Origin: Pteria penguin
Taxonomy: Eukaryota; Mollusca; Bivalvia; Pterioida; Pteriidae
Assembly (NCBI GenBank): GCA_035048485.1
Contig: CM068588.1
Location: 25,225,118 to 25,289,117 of the forward strand
Direction of reading: 5' to 3'
DNA: 64,000 nucleotides
Part shown: positions 24,840-36,917 of the stretch, piece by piece
Layout: each line of letters starts with the position of its first letter
Numbering within the stretch: the first letter of the stretch is position 1
The notes under the pieces: model-generated
Told to the model about the DNA's origin: nothing
The model's database searches: none
The model's input: the letters and a program-made list of their open reading frames with translations, nothing else
Made by a program: the position numbers and the translations under genes

Positions 24840-25849
24840 TTCATACAGGGGTTTATATGCTTCATGAATCTTTCAACCATCCAAATGTATTACAGAATAC
24901 CAAGGAATGAAGATACCTGTATAAATATCGCCGAGTAGGATGCAATGGCAATTATTCATCAAACGCGTCCGCTTCGAATTTTACTAGACTGAAGTTTTCC
25001 TAGACTGGCAATGCCCGTCTAAAATTCACGCAGTGATAGCAATCAAGAGCAGGTGACTCCAGTTTACGAGTTTTACATGGTACCAGATTCTTTTACGCGA
25101 AGAGACCCGAAACATTCCGAATATATTATGGGGTATGATTTTGGTTTTTAATATCATAAATGATGGTGCAAAGTTTCAGTTACTATTATTGTTGTAAATA
25201 CATGAATAAAAGCATTTGAATTCACCGGAAAAGCACATATATAAAGTTGAAATATTCTGAATTATTTTCTCATTTTAGGTAAAAATCATAGTAAAATAAA
25301 AGGTAAAAAAGATTTTTAAAAAATCATATTTTACTTAGAATTGAACCTTCAATTCTGAGGAGTATACCCCAAGCAAAGACACTTGTTTGGATCATCTCAA
25401 ATTTTGAGAATGAATCCCATTAAATGTGTATTGAAATTCGTCACCATTTTTTGGTAATAAATACATAATCTTTTCAATGTTTTGCCATTTGCCTGTTCCT
25501 AGTTGTAACCAAGTGTTCAAGTTGATTCTAGTTGAAAAAAAGACAGTAATGTATTTCCAACTTCGTTTAAGCTACAACATTCTTCCGGCACATTCCATAC
25601 AACTATAGCATTCCAACTTATTCTAAAACAAACGTAATACTGACAAAATGTGCAAGCAAATCCCTCAGGAACTTTGGGGCGGGGTCCACTTTGAGATTCT
25701 GAGATTTAACAAAACACTTACTGGGCATGTATATATTGTATTGTAATGATATATTTAGATTTGCATTGACCATCTGAAATATGCATTATATATGCATTTG
25801 CACTTGGTATTAATGAATTGCATCCACCAACCCTTGGTTTTACTTGAGT
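24840..25849. other. No gene; short hairpin at 25337-25356
   Basis: AGAATTGAACCTTCAATTCT is a perfect 9-bp-stem hairpin. Next to it AGTAAAATA..TATTTTACT also pair. These may be a small inverted-repeat element, but ends and duplications are unclear. The rest is AT-rich with no supported gene. Confidence 0.4.
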
Positions 25850-25854
25850 TGTCA

Positions 25855-26420
25855 CTTGATTAAGATTAAGAGAGTAGTCGAGACCGTAGCGTGCTTAGTT
25901 AGGATTGAGAGATCTAGAGTAGATGAGACTGTAGCAAACATGGTTAGGGTTGAGACAGAAGCTGAGATTGTAGTGTCCTTGGTTAGGGTTCAGAGAGAAG
26001 CTGAGATCGTAGCGTACTTGATTAGGATTGAGACAGAAGCTGAGATTGTAGTGTCCTTGGTTAGGATTGAGACAGAAGCTGAGATCGTAGCGTACTTGAT
26101 TAGGATTGAGACAGAAGCTGAGATCGTAGCGTACTTGGTTAGGATTGAGACAGAAGCTGAGATTGTAGTGTCCTTGGTTAGGATTGAGACAAGCTGAGAT
26201 CGTGGCGTACTTGTAATTTAGCTAGGGCTGAGAGAGTGGCCGAGACTGTAGCGTACTTGGTTAGGGTTCAGAGAGAAGCTGAGATCGTAACGTTCTTGTC
26301 CAACGTTAAGAGAGTAGTCGAGGTCATAGCATACTTGTCTAATGTTGACAGAGTAGCTGGGACTGTAGGCTAGTAGGCTAGAGTGAAGAGATTAACTGAG
26401 CACGTAGCGCATTTGACTAG
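25855..26420. repeat. 39-bp minisatellite, about 14 copies, in frame over part of its length
   Basis: The unit GATTGAGACAGAAGCTGAGA plus T(C/T)GTAG(C/T)GT(A/C)CTTGGTTAG is well kept between 25955 and 26195 and diverged outside. Because 39 is divisible by three, a 117-codon plus-strand frame (25844-26197) repeats VRIETEAEIVAYL. The frame breaks where a unit is truncated (GACAAGCTGAG near 26190). No start context or splice signal supports translation. Confidence 0.9.
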
Positions 26421-26444
26421 GTTTGAAGTATCCAAGACTCGATT

Positions 26445-26600
26445 CCTAATGGCGGCTGGTTGTCGGTGTCTTGTGTTTCGGATATGTAAACACTTATGTT
26501 TCATATCACGGAAGACGTTGTCTCGCAAAAGAATACCTCTTACTGCATCAGATTAGTACGTAAAAGACACCTCACTCCATCAGATTGGTTATGTAAAAAT
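26445..26600 (+). mobile_element. Family-A SINE relic (body only)
   Basis: The sequence GTGTTTCGGATATGTAAACA, then a purine/pyrimidine mix and 'caaaagaatacctcttact' correspond in order to the body of the 7.7-kb SINE. The tRNA head is not clear. Decayed. Confidence 0.45.
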
Positions 26601-27564
26601 TCCTCATTGCATTAGATAGGCACGATGCATGGAGAAAAAAAATCGTTGTAGGAATCATGCCATTACATTGTAAGTGATTTAGTCTTGGTGTGAAGTAGAT
26701 CAACAGGTAAAAAAAATTAGTAAGAAAATGAGTGATTCGAACGCCTCATTAAGATATCCCCGATACAGCAGTCGGGTTTATATTCTACAAGATTTTAATG
26801 ATATCTTGTTAGTAGCCCGTTGTGACAGCGACTGGAAAGAGAAGTCCATGTGGGATCAAGGTAATCATAAGAAGAACGCCTTTCTTTGGTTTCATATAAT
26901 AAACAGCAGAAGAAGTCCACCAAGCCTTTAATTGAAAATGTTCCTTCATTTGAAACAGTAGATAAAAGGTAAACGTCGCTGATATTACTCTCGCTCTATC
27001 TGAGGAATCGAAATCTTTTCTTGTTTACTAATGAATTTCAGATACGACAAAAATCTAATTTAATTTTCTCTTTAGTAACCCGTTCCTTTCTATTTTCATA
27101 TTTTTTTCTTCTTTATGAACTTATGATTTTTCTTGTGGAATAATGAGATAGACATATCGCTGCAATTTAATACCCCGTAATACTTCAGTTCCTCGTACAC
27201 AATTTCGTGATCATATTAGACAGTTTGATTGATCGGGTTTTGTTTTCACGTGTATTTTGTTATGACATCCTGTGTTTGGTCTTTTCCCTTTGTTCTGTTC
27301 CTACTACTGTCAGTTATTATTACAGAGACTAATTAGCATATATGTGACAACCAACGGTCCTCCCACTTTACTCTAATATGATTTTCAGCGCGAAGAAAAT
27401 ATGCATTGTTTTGGGGGCAAATTTCGTCCCTGTTATCACTGAAAGGTAGGTCACTTTATCGATTTGAACTTGTAGTGTCCGATTTGATTTACGCATGTAC
27501 AGTTTAAACGCTAAAATATTAATTTATCTAGTGCCCCATCGCTTTCAACATCGCAATTGCCAAA

Positions 27565-27700
27565 AGAATGAGACAGTAAAATCCGAAGTTTCGTGTTGCG
27601 GTTGACTTGGTAAAAGTTCCCTCACTGCCTCGTGTGGGATCGTTGCATACATGTAGGTCTAAATTTCTGTGCATTGCACCCGGTAGATGACGTCATTACG
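27565..27700 (+). mobile_element. Family-A SINE relic (body)
   Basis: GAGACAGTAAAATCCGAAGTTTCGTGT, then 'ggtaaaagttccctcactg' and 'aaatttctgtgcat', parallel the body and end of the 7.7-kb copy ('aatttctgtgcac'). Head missing. Confidence 0.55.
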
Positions 27701-28009
27701 TCAATGCAATAAAACTTGGTATGACGAAAACGAGAAGCAAATAGACACATCTATCTCGTAGGTACTGATAAGAACTCCGAGAGTATGAAGTGACCATTAC
27801 ATATATTTAACCACTATTTTTCACTGGATCTTATGCTTTTCCGATGTAACAATTACCACTATATTCAGTATTGACGCCCTGAGCAGTGTTCATTATTGAG
27901 TATTGAAGAGAGGTGTCCAGTCCTGCCAGGCAGTGTTGCATGTTGCATGTTGTTCAATATTCCCTTTGTTTAATCATGTTCTGTTGTGTGCTTAGGTATG
28001 CCGATTAAA

Positions 28010-28245
28010 AACAGAATATTAATTAGAAGTATTGGGTTTTAAGAAATTAGTACTGAGTTTTATTGAGTAGTGGTGAGTTTTAATGAGTATTACTGGGTGT
28101 TGATGAGTGTATCTGAGTACTATCTAGTACCGACTTTTCATAGATAGTACTGAGTTTAATGGGTATTTCTGAGTATTATTTAGTACCTACTTATGAGTTC
28201 TGATGAGTATAAACTAATATTATTGAGTTTTGCTGAGTAAGATTG
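28010..28245. repeat. Degenerate TACTGAGTTTTAATGAGTAT repeat
   Basis: About eight diverged copies of a 25-30-bp motif with GAGTTTTAATGAGTATTACT as the core. Boundaries are fuzzy. Confidence 0.55.
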
Positions 28246-28360
28246 TATAGAACTCATTATAGATATATAACTAGAACTCTATTCAAAATGATAGGAACAT
28301 CAGATCATTGTGATTCGTAAGTCAATCAACAGCCAGCATGACACTGAACTTGTCCACCTG

Positions 28361-29560
28361 ACCAACGTCACTCAACTATCCACCAACATCTATGTAACTA
28401 TCAATCTGGCCAAAGCCATCAAACTATCCACCAATATCTATGTAACTATCAATGTGACAGAAGCCATCCAACAATCCAGCAATATCTATGTAACTATCAA
28501 TCTGGCCAAAGCCATCCAACATTCCAGCAATATCTATGTAACTATCAATCTGGCCAAAGCCATCAAACTATCCACCAATATCTATGTAACTATCAATGTG
28601 ACAGAAGCCATCCAACAATCCAGCAATATCTATGTAACTATCAATCTGGCCAAAGCCATCCAACATTCCAGCAATATCTATGTAACTATCAACCTGACCA
28701 AAGCCATCCAACTATCCACCACCATCTATGTAACAGTAAACCTGACCAAAGCCATCCAACTATCCACCACCATCTATGTAACAGTAAACCTGACCAAAGC
28801 CATCCAACTATCCACCACCATCTATGTAACAGTAAACCTGACCAAAGCCATCCAACAATCCACCAACATCTATGTAACTATCAACCTGACCAAAGCCATC
28901 CAACAATCCACCAACATCTATGTAACTATCAACCTGACCAAAGCCATCCAACTATCCACCAACATCTATGTAATTATCAACCTGACCAAAGCCATCCAAC
29001 AATCCACCAATATCTATGTAACTATCAACCTGACCAAAGCAATCCAACTTTCCACCAACATCTATGTAACAATCAACCTGAACAAAACCATCCAAAATCC
29101 ACCAACACCTAAGCCACTGTGACAGTCAAAATGACCAAAGCCATCCAACTATCCACCATCATCTATGTAACAGTAAACCTGACCAAAGCCTGCCTACTAT
29201 TCACCAACATCTACGTAACAATCAAGATGACATTCAACCTGATCCCCTCCATCCTATTATCCACTAACATCTACGAAACCATCAACATGAGAATCAACGT
29301 AACCAACACTATCCTACCATCCATCAACATCGATATACACAGTGTGGGAATAAATCTAACTATTCATCCAACATATATGTAACCATCAACATGGAAATCA
29401 ACGTGACCAACACATCCAACTTTCCACCAACATATATATAACAATCAACCTGGAAATCAACGTGACCAACGTAATCCAATTATCCATCAACATACATGTA
29501 ACAATCAACGTGACAATCAACCTCTCCAACAATTCCTATGTAACAATCAACATGGCAAGT
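28361..29560. repeat. 48-bp minisatellite, about 16 well-kept units plus a decayed right end
   Basis: The unit ACCAAAGCCATCCAACTATC plus CACCAACATCTATGTAACTATCAACCTG repeats at exact 48-bp spacing from 28361 to about 29120. After that it becomes irregular to about 29560. As 48 is divisible by three, a 270-codon plus-strand frame (28310-29122) encodes 16-residue units TKAIQLSTNIYVTINL with variants. Units 2-4 are repeated as units 5-7, a 144-bp higher-order duplication, and units 8-10 are identical to each other. The frame has a weak start context, no signal peptide and no splice support, so I treat it as a repeat rather than a gene. Confidence 0.92.
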
Positions 29561-30204
29561 TATCAGCTCTCAGCAAGATCAAATATTGACGAAAACCTTC
29601 TAGACTGACAAAAGATCAAATGGCTGTGATCGAGTCAATACAGCTTGCTTGACAAGAACGCAATGTTGTATCGACCCCACCTAGAATAAACACCACTGAT
29701 TGTAAAAGTGATCTAATTAAGCACTTAGCTGGCTCCATACTGCTAGTTATAGATAGTAATGATAGCATTAATTTTTCACCTGCTAAAATATTGATTACTA
29801 CATCAGAGATCAGCCTCTCAGATTTTAATTACTGCAGTGTAAAGGAAATCGGACGCCATTTTTGCTATCCAGTAATTCTGACTTTCTGACAGCTCGTGCT
29901 TGTGCCGCGTAAAGTTACATGACGTCATTTCCTTTGTAGCTCTCGATCTTGGATCACTACGTTGGATTAATGTTCACACATCATGGAACTTTATCAATAC
30001 TATACCACCTTCATCATAAGACGCTATCGATTTACATCATTTCTTGTAGAATCTAAGATTTCGGTATAGGTTTCGTCAAATATTTTGTTGCTTTGTCGTC
30101 CAAAGCTGTTCTAAAAATAACATTCTATAAAAGGCATAAGAAGTCAAAGTAATAGCACTCTTTTACACTATTAATTGAAATTTATCTAATGAGAAGAAAT
30201 ATGG
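29561..30204. other. No supported feature
   Basis: AT-rich spacer between two minisatellites. No open frame above 60 codons and no repeat seen. Confidence 0.5.
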
Positions 30205-31965
30205 GATCTGATTGAGCAAGATACCTCACATATGTACCCCAGGCAAAGCAGAGCATGAGGTAAGAGAACCAACAGACACATAACAGATGTATCCCAGGCA
30301 AAGCAGGACATGAGGTAGGGATCTGACTTAGCCACATGATTTACTTATCCCCGGCAAAATAGGACAGTGGGTAAGAAAACTGACTGAGGCATATAGCAGA
30401 TGTACAACAGGCAAATCAGGACAAGGCGTAAGACATCTATGTCACATGACAGATGTACCCTTGGCAAAGCAGGATTTGAGGTAAAACGTCTATGTCACAT
30501 AGCAGATGTATTCCAGGCAAAGAAGGACATAGGTAAGATATCTGACGAAGTCACATGACAGATGTACCCCATGCAAAGCAAGACGTGGATTAGATATCTG
30601 ATGAAGTCACATGACAGATGTACCCCAGGCAAAGCAGGACGTGGGTAAGAGATCTGACGAAGTCATATGACAGATGTATCCCAGGCAAAGCAGGACGCAG
30701 GACGTGGGTAAGAGATCTGACGAAGTCACATGACAGAAATACCCCAGGCAAAGCAGGACGTGGGTAAGAGATCTTACGAAGTCATATGACAGATGTACAT
30801 AGGCAAAGCAGGACATGGGTAAGAGATCTGACGATGTCACATGACAGATGTACCCCTGGAAAAGCAGGACGTGGGTAAGAGATCTGATGAAGTCACATGA
30901 CAGATGTACTCCAGGCAAAGCAGGACATGGGTAAGATATCTGATGAAGTCACATTACAAATGTACCCAGGCAAAGCAGGACATGGGTAAGAGATCTGACG
31001 AAGTCACATTACAGATGTACCCAGGAAAAGCAGGACGCAGGACGTGGGTAAGAGATCTGACGAAGTCACATGAAAGAAGTACCCCAGGCAAAGCAGGACA
31101 TGGGTAAGATATCTCATGAAGTCACATTACAGATGTACCCAGGCAAAGCAGGACATGGGTAAGAGATCTGACGAAGTCACATGACAGATGTACCCCAGGA
31201 AAGGCAGGACGCAGGACGTGGGTAAGAGATCTGACGAAGTAATATGACAGAAGTACCCCAGGCAAAGAAGGACGCAGGCCGTGGGTAAGAGATCTCACGA
31301 AGTCACATGACAGAAGTACCCCAGGCAAAGCAGGACGTGGGTAAGAGATCTGACGAAGTCACATGACAGAAGTACCCCAGGCAAAGCAGGACGTGGGTAA
31401 GAGATCTTACGAAGTCATATGACAGATGTACATAGGCAAAGCAGGACATGAGTAAGAGATCTGACGATGTCACATGACAGATGTACCACAGGAAAAGCAG
31501 GACGTGGGTAAGAGATCTGATGAAGTCACATTACAGATGTACCCAGGCAAAGCAGGACATGGGTAAGAGATCTGACGAAGTCACATGACAGATGTGTCCC
31601 AGGAAAAGCAGGACGCAGGACGTGGGTAAGAGATCTGATGAAGTCACATTACAGATGTACCCCAGACAAAGCAGGAAGTGGGTAAGAGATCTGACGAAGT
31701 CACATGACAGATGTATCCCAGGAAAAGCAGGACGCAGGACGTGGGTAAGAGATCTGATGAAGTCACATTACAGATGTACCCCAGACAAAGCAGGAAGTGG
31801 GTAAGAGATCTGACAAAGTCACATGACAGGTGTACTCTAGACAAAGCAAGAGACTGGATACGGTATTAAGCTAAGCATTATGACAGATATCCATCAGGCA
31901 ATGTAAGATATTAGTAGGAGATCTAACTAAACCACATGACAGATGTATCCATGGTAATAAGGATA
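30205..31965. repeat. 56-bp minisatellite, about 30 units, with a 633-bp higher-order repeat
   Basis: The unit is GACAGATGTACCCCAGGCAA plus AGCAGGACGTGGGTAAGAGA plus TCTGACGAAGTCACAT. One-base CCC/CCCC variants give 55 bp, and an extra GCAGGAC copy gives 63-65 bp. The private variants 'gatcttacgaagtcatatga' and 'gatgtacataggcaaag' occur in the same order at about 30771 and 31404, 633 bp apart, showing block duplication. Both ends decay. Short frames on both strands are repeat shadows. Confidence 0.95.
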
Positions 31966-32207
31966 TAAGATTTGTCAGAACATACACATATATAAGTTGT
32001 CACAAGCATAATCCATCCTACGACAATCTTGGTACCGACTTAGGACGGACTTTTTTTTATTTTACTCTCGCTGTGTTATTTGGAGGTATTTACGTAATAT
32101 ATCTATCATAAGCTGAGAGTTTTTGCCATATTTACACCTGTGTAACTGTTAGTAATGATGTAATTCGGAATTACAATAAAATGAATTTTCTGCCTTTTTG
32201 TTTTTAT

Positions 32208-32330
32208 AGCTCGAGCTATCCGTAGCGATAGTTGATTATGTAGCGTTTGAACTTGAGCTATCCGTAGCAATAGTTGATTTTGTGGTGTTTAAGCTCGAGA
32301 TATCCGTAGCTATAGTGTATTTTTACATAA
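32208..32330. repeat. 42-bp tandem repeat, about 2.7 copies
   Basis: GAGCTATCCGTAGC(G/A)ATAG followed by TTGATTATGTAGCGTTTGAACT repeats, with CGTAGC at 32221, 32263 and 32305. Confidence 0.85.
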
Positions 32331-34082
32331 CTAACCCCGCAATATTATGCTTACAAACGTTAATTCTCATACTTCCTGTTTAATTCTACAATATGACGAA
32401 ATTATACAAAAACATAATTATTCTTTTTAGTCTACACTAAAAGGACGAAGAGTTTGGTAATAATTATAGTAAACTTTACATCTCATAGACGTCTTTGACC
32501 TATGTGTCGGACACCTATACCTTAAGCAATCACGATTCTATAAATGTAACGTCTTTAGTGTCTGACCAGAAGTTCTTATCATCTGTCTATGAATACAACG
32601 TTCTAAGTATCTGACCGTACCTTTCTCAGACCTTCTCCTCCTCCACTCTTGATCTCAATCGATTACAATGCTAGAGACGTTTCATTTCTCCCCGCCATGT
32701 TGATTCACATATACATCACAATAAACACATGTACCACTAATCCTATAAACGAAAATAGTCCGACAGAAGACACTACTGTCCGTAAAAATAGTCCAATTTC
32801 ACGCAAAACAATAATGCTTTCAATTATTCATTCCAACCCGAAAGTGGTTTTGTATGTTAGTTAATCAATACTATCATCCGGGCTTGATACATGACGTTAA
32901 AATGATTCATATCGATTCCATAGACCGTCCAGTACTGCTTGTGCTTTCTCCTTCTTACGGCTTTAATTTCGTTTTAATTAAAATAATAACATAATTATCA
33001 AATTACATTGATTTCTCCAAGACGTTTATACGACAGCGATGTAAATGGGAGGAAATCATTCGATGGTAAAGGTCGCCACTGAACATCATGTACGACCTCG
33101 GCGAAGAAATTAATTTACCAAAGTCAGCCAGTTGGTGCCAATATATGGAGCTTGGAAGCCAATAAAGACGGAGTTTCATTGATGCCTAGGTGTCACGTTA
33201 AGGAAGAATGCAGCGGTGAGCGCTAGATGATTACCGCACTAGTACACGATGAGAGCTTACCATTCTGTAGCATATCCGTGCCTTTACATAATACAAGGCC
33301 AATGAAAATACGTGTGTGTTAGGAGTAAGATGTGTACTAAAACAGAATTAACAAAGAGTGAAAAGAATCACAGTCGAACAAGGGCGTTTGGAGATTCAGA
33401 GCGGGGATCATGAGACATGGAGAAGTAAGCATCTCCTGTCGACCAAGCAAGCCCGCTGTGAGTCCATAGTTATTACAAGATCAAATAAGATCATTTGGTC
33501 GAAGATTTTTATTTCATAAAATATTTTATAAATGATACATAGATATACAACTCAAAATATACCGGTGTTTAAATGCATGGGGAAACAAACATTAGAATCG
33601 GAACCAAACCTTGAGATCCGAATACTCTACACAAACATGTATTATATCTTGGCCTTATATCGTTTTCATAATCTATACATTAAACATCTATTTCATTCAG
33701 TCTCTTCATTCATTATGCAGCTCGTCTTTCTAAAAGCATTCAATGTAATCGGTATTGTTTTAGCGGGTCGATGAATTATAAAACGTTTGGTATCAAATTT
33801 TGATATTTGTTCCTTCATGGATGCAAATAAAACCACATGAAAATGAAAACTTTTCAATAAATTATTGGCTCTGATATCCTTTCCCGATGCAAAAAGTCTG
33901 CAAATTATAGCACGCTGCTACTTCAACACCATAGAAAATGACTTTCAATTTTTGTAGCTTTACATCAATATTGCTTCATAGCAAAACGCCTTGCTTCCGT
34001 TTCCAGAAATATGATTATATTACAATTAAAAAATATATAATAAAACACTATGGTTCCCTCATATGAAATGAACAATTTTTGT
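32331..34082. other. No gene called except a weak exon candidate at 33261-33336
   Basis: AT-rich sequence without repeats. The exon candidate is listed separately. Open frames at 32649-32864 and 33532-33774 (plus) have no support. Confidence 0.4.
33261..33336 (-). CDS. Isolated exon-like segment (weak)
   Basis: On the minus strand GTTAATTCTGTTTTAG precedes, and GAATG|GTAAGC follows, a 76-bp segment. It stays open in one frame (1+75) and encodes THLTPNTHVF..ICYRM; the other two frames have stops. The splice sites are good, but no partner exon was found, and 25 open codons are not significant alone. It may be a non-coding exon or chance. Confidence 0.2.
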
Positions 34083-34275
34083 AAGGGGCGGATCCAAATA
34101 TTTTTCTGAGGACTAAGAAGCCCAACATATGTTGTAAAATCTGGGATATAAATGGTTTCCACCTGTTGGAGGTAAAAAAAAGTTGGAGCTCCCACTTTTA
34201 GAAGTGATCCCAAACATGACCATTTTCTGCCAAATAGGGTGTGTATCCAGGATTTGAATCCCCCTGGATCCGCGT
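34083..34275. mobile_element. MITE-like element with GGCGGATCC-type ends (copy 1)
   Basis: The left end AAGGGGCGGATCCAAATA and the right end CCCCTGGATCCGCG are inverted with respect to each other (GCGGATCCA shared). The interior resembles 44.0-44.2 kb in having G-rich sequence after one end and C-rich sequence before the other. Ends of the form CAGGGGCGGATC suggest a hAT-like non-autonomous family (inference). No clean target duplication. Confidence 0.55.
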
Positions 34276-35027
34276 AAGTGTTCGAGTTAACTTATTTTCA
34301 TTACTCAATAATAAGTTCAAGTCTTAAATCCTTATTTAAAACCGTTTTAGTTACCTGCAAGTTCATATCTGAGCTAGCGATGTGTTATCGATAATGGAGG
34401 AAATTATAGGAAGCACTGAGTGCATTATAAGGCATAAATCATACCCTATCTCTTGAAAACTGCTCACTCATGAGTGAATACTTTTTGTGTTATTCTTGAC
34501 AAGTCCACTACACAAGCATAATCTTACCGAATCGATACTATCTAAGTCTCAATGCGTACTTTAACAATTAGACTTCATATTGTTGGCATAATTGATCATT
34601 TCTACAACATTGGCTTTCTCTCTATATATAATAACAAACAATAGCTGCCGCTTGAGTGACATTTGTGGGTATCTTTAAATCACGTCTACCTATTCGTATA
34701 TTGTAATTATAGCGCGAACAAATGTCATTCATTATGGCGCTTTAATTAAATGTTCGATAAACTGCATTCTTTGTAATTTATGTTATGCAGAAATGAGATA
34801 ATATGTGAAATCAACTAATGCTGATTGTTATTACAACGATCGGAGATATTATAGATAGGGCATGCGATACTGATAATAGAAAATCTTAAAACCACGTCAA
34901 TCAAAATCAATATAATGGTATATATATTTTTGTAAGAACAGTAAATTATATCAAATCAAACGGTGTACAAGATATGGAATCACCTTATTCAATTGATTTT
35001 GTCATCAGAATCTTTGATTTATAGGGA

Positions 35028-35225
35028 ATCGGCGTAGATAGCCTGGTAGCGTGCTTGGCCCACAGCCAAGAGGACGCGAGTTCAAACTCCACTAGTGACT
35101 CGCTTGTGTTTCCTGGTGTTGGACCAGACAATATAAAACGTAGTTCCGTGTTACGATAGAAGGTGTCATGTAAAAGATTCCCCACTGCATGGGGTGGATC
35201 TGATGCCTAAATTAAACCTATACAC
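35028..35225 (+). mobile_element. Family-A SINE with tRNA-like head
   Basis: Head: A box TAGATAGCCTGGTAGCGTG and B box GCGAGTTCAAACTCC about 35 bases later. Body: GGACCAGACAATATAAAACG, 'agttccgtgttacg' and 'catgtaaaagattccccact', matching the 7.7-kb copy in order. Short poly-C and CA tracts follow at 35296-35340. No target duplication identified. Confidence 0.75.
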
Positions 35226-35559
35226 GATACAAGTAAAGTCACCATATATGTGAAGTATCCCCGATATGTGAAAATAAAAACAAAACATAACAACACCCCC
35301 CCCCCCCCCAAAAAAGCCGTAACAAAACAACACACACACACAAATTTAGAAAATTCAAGTCGGCAAATGAAATTGATCAATATCATGCGCCTTTTAATGT
35401 AAATTGTCCTCCTTGACCTTAGACAGAGTGTATCTTATTTATGGTACCAAATGTCCTACTGAACTTTGGTGTCGCAAATAAGAAGTCTTTCTGTACTTCT
35501 TTTTCTTTTTCATTATATTCATAAATTGTCAAAGTCAAGTCAGAAAAAAAGACAAACTT

Positions 35560-36218
35560 ATGTCGTGTAATTTCACATTGGAAACAATCAATCTCGTCAT
35601 ATACTGACACAACTAACCAATCATTGTACTGACACAGATGAAACAACCAATCAAGTCATGTAAGACAGAACTTGAAAAACCAGTCAAATCCTAATATGAG
35701 ACAACTGAAAATCAAGAGGCCCAAATGGGCCTATATCGCTCACATGAGCACAAATTGCTTATTTACAATAAAATGACAGCTCATTTCAGTAGAAAATTTT
35801 GCTTTTTTTCTAAAAGACTTTCTATAAGGTTTGGTGATATTTTGTGCAGTCGTTTTGAAGAAGTCCAAAATGTGTCAACCAATCAGAGTAAATGGCGGCC
35901 ATCTTGGATTACGGATCCGCACGAAAAACACAAACTTGGTAGAGGACCACTAGTACTTACTTCCTATGAGGTTTGGTGAAATTCTGTGCAGCCGTTCTGG
36001 AGAAGAAGTCCAAAATGTGCTAACAAATCAGAGCCAATGGCAGCCACCTTGGATTACGGATGGGCACGAAAAACAAAAACTTGGTAGAGGACCTTGAGTA
36101 CTTACTTCCTATGAAGTTTGGTGAAATTCTGTGCAGTGGTTCTGGAGAAGAAGTCGAAAATGTAGAAAAGCTAACGACGGACGGACGACAGACGACGGAC
36201 GGCGATTGATCACAGTAA

Positions 36219-36251
<33 letters not shown>

Positions 36252-36560
36252 TCAAGTATATCACGTAATGTCACACAAAAAACAACCAATTGCCTCATCT
36301 GAAAACAAAACTAAAACAACCAATCAAGTCATGTAAGACAAAATTGAAACAACCAATCAAGTCATTTTATGACACTCTCGAAACAACCACTCTTATAATG
36401 TCATCCTATCTCACCAACCAATCACGTGGTGTAATGACGCACATAAATAAATCAATCACTTCATGCAACTTTATATTTTTTTATCAACGAATCACATCAT
36501 ATGATATCTCAACAACCAATTTTATATGTTATTTTACGTCATAAAAGATAACCAAACCCG
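35560..36560. repeat. Degenerate 33-35-bp minisatellite split by an inserted element
   Basis: Diverged units of AACAACCAATCAAGTCATGT plus AAGACA(A/G)AA(T/C)TTGA occur on both sides (35560-35716 and 36248-36560) of the 531-bp element at 35717-36247. The best units are at 35640 and 36315-36365. A 92-codon and an 84-codon frame here have no support. Confidence 0.75.
35708..36256 (+). mobile_element. 531-bp non-autonomous element (AGGCCC..CTCAGGTGAGCT family), 9-bp target duplication
   Basis: Element 35717-36247, flanked by AAAATCAAG at 35708-35716 and 36248-36256. The 5' end is a perfect hairpin AGGCCCAAATGGGCCT followed by ATCGCTCACATGAGC. The 3' end is the hairpin CACTTGAGCCTTCGGCTCAGGTG with AGCT beyond it. 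GCTCAC(A/C)TGAGC is thus inverted near the two ends. The interior holds about 2.3 tandem copies of a 142-145-bp unit starting (G/A)GTTTGGTGA at 35828, 35970 and 36115, then an ACGGACGG-rich stretch. Elements with these ends are dispersed in bivalve genomes as I recall. No transposase. The CAAG before AGGCCC may belong to the element, which would shorten the duplication. Confidence 0.82.
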
Positions 36561-36694
36561 TCGCACGGGGCCAAGTACAAATTCAATTAACCACGTGATG
36601 TAGTACTAGAAACAAGATAAAGATGACTCCTTGTAATCCTATAATCAGACATAAGTCTTCCATAGATTGACAACGTGTCATGTGACATACATTA

Positions 36695-36917
36695 ACATAT
36701 GCGTTTCTAGAAATTTTTGAGAGGGAGGGGGGGGGGGCGGTGCATCCTCCCTTGACTAATGTTTTGCACTCTTCGGTCCGGAAGGGGATTTGCAACCCTA
36801 ATATGGTCGAAAATGACCATTTTATTTGGGAAGGGGAGAGGGGTAAAATTTTCCGACCCAAACGGGAAGGGGGGAGGTGTTTGCAACCGCTGCAACGCCC
36901 CTTTAAATCCGCCAAAG
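36695..36917. mobile_element. MITE-like element with GGCGGAT-type ends (copy 2, decayed)
   Basis: The right end CGCCCCTTTAAATCCGCC is the inverted form of GGCGGATTT..GGGGCG. The left part ATGCGTTTCTAGAAATTTTTG plus GAGAGGGAGGGGG aligns loosely with the left end of the 44.0-kb copy. A poly-G tract (36727-36737) lies just inside. The minus-strand frames of 110 and 81 codons are contained in it and are not supported as genes. Confidence 0.45.
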
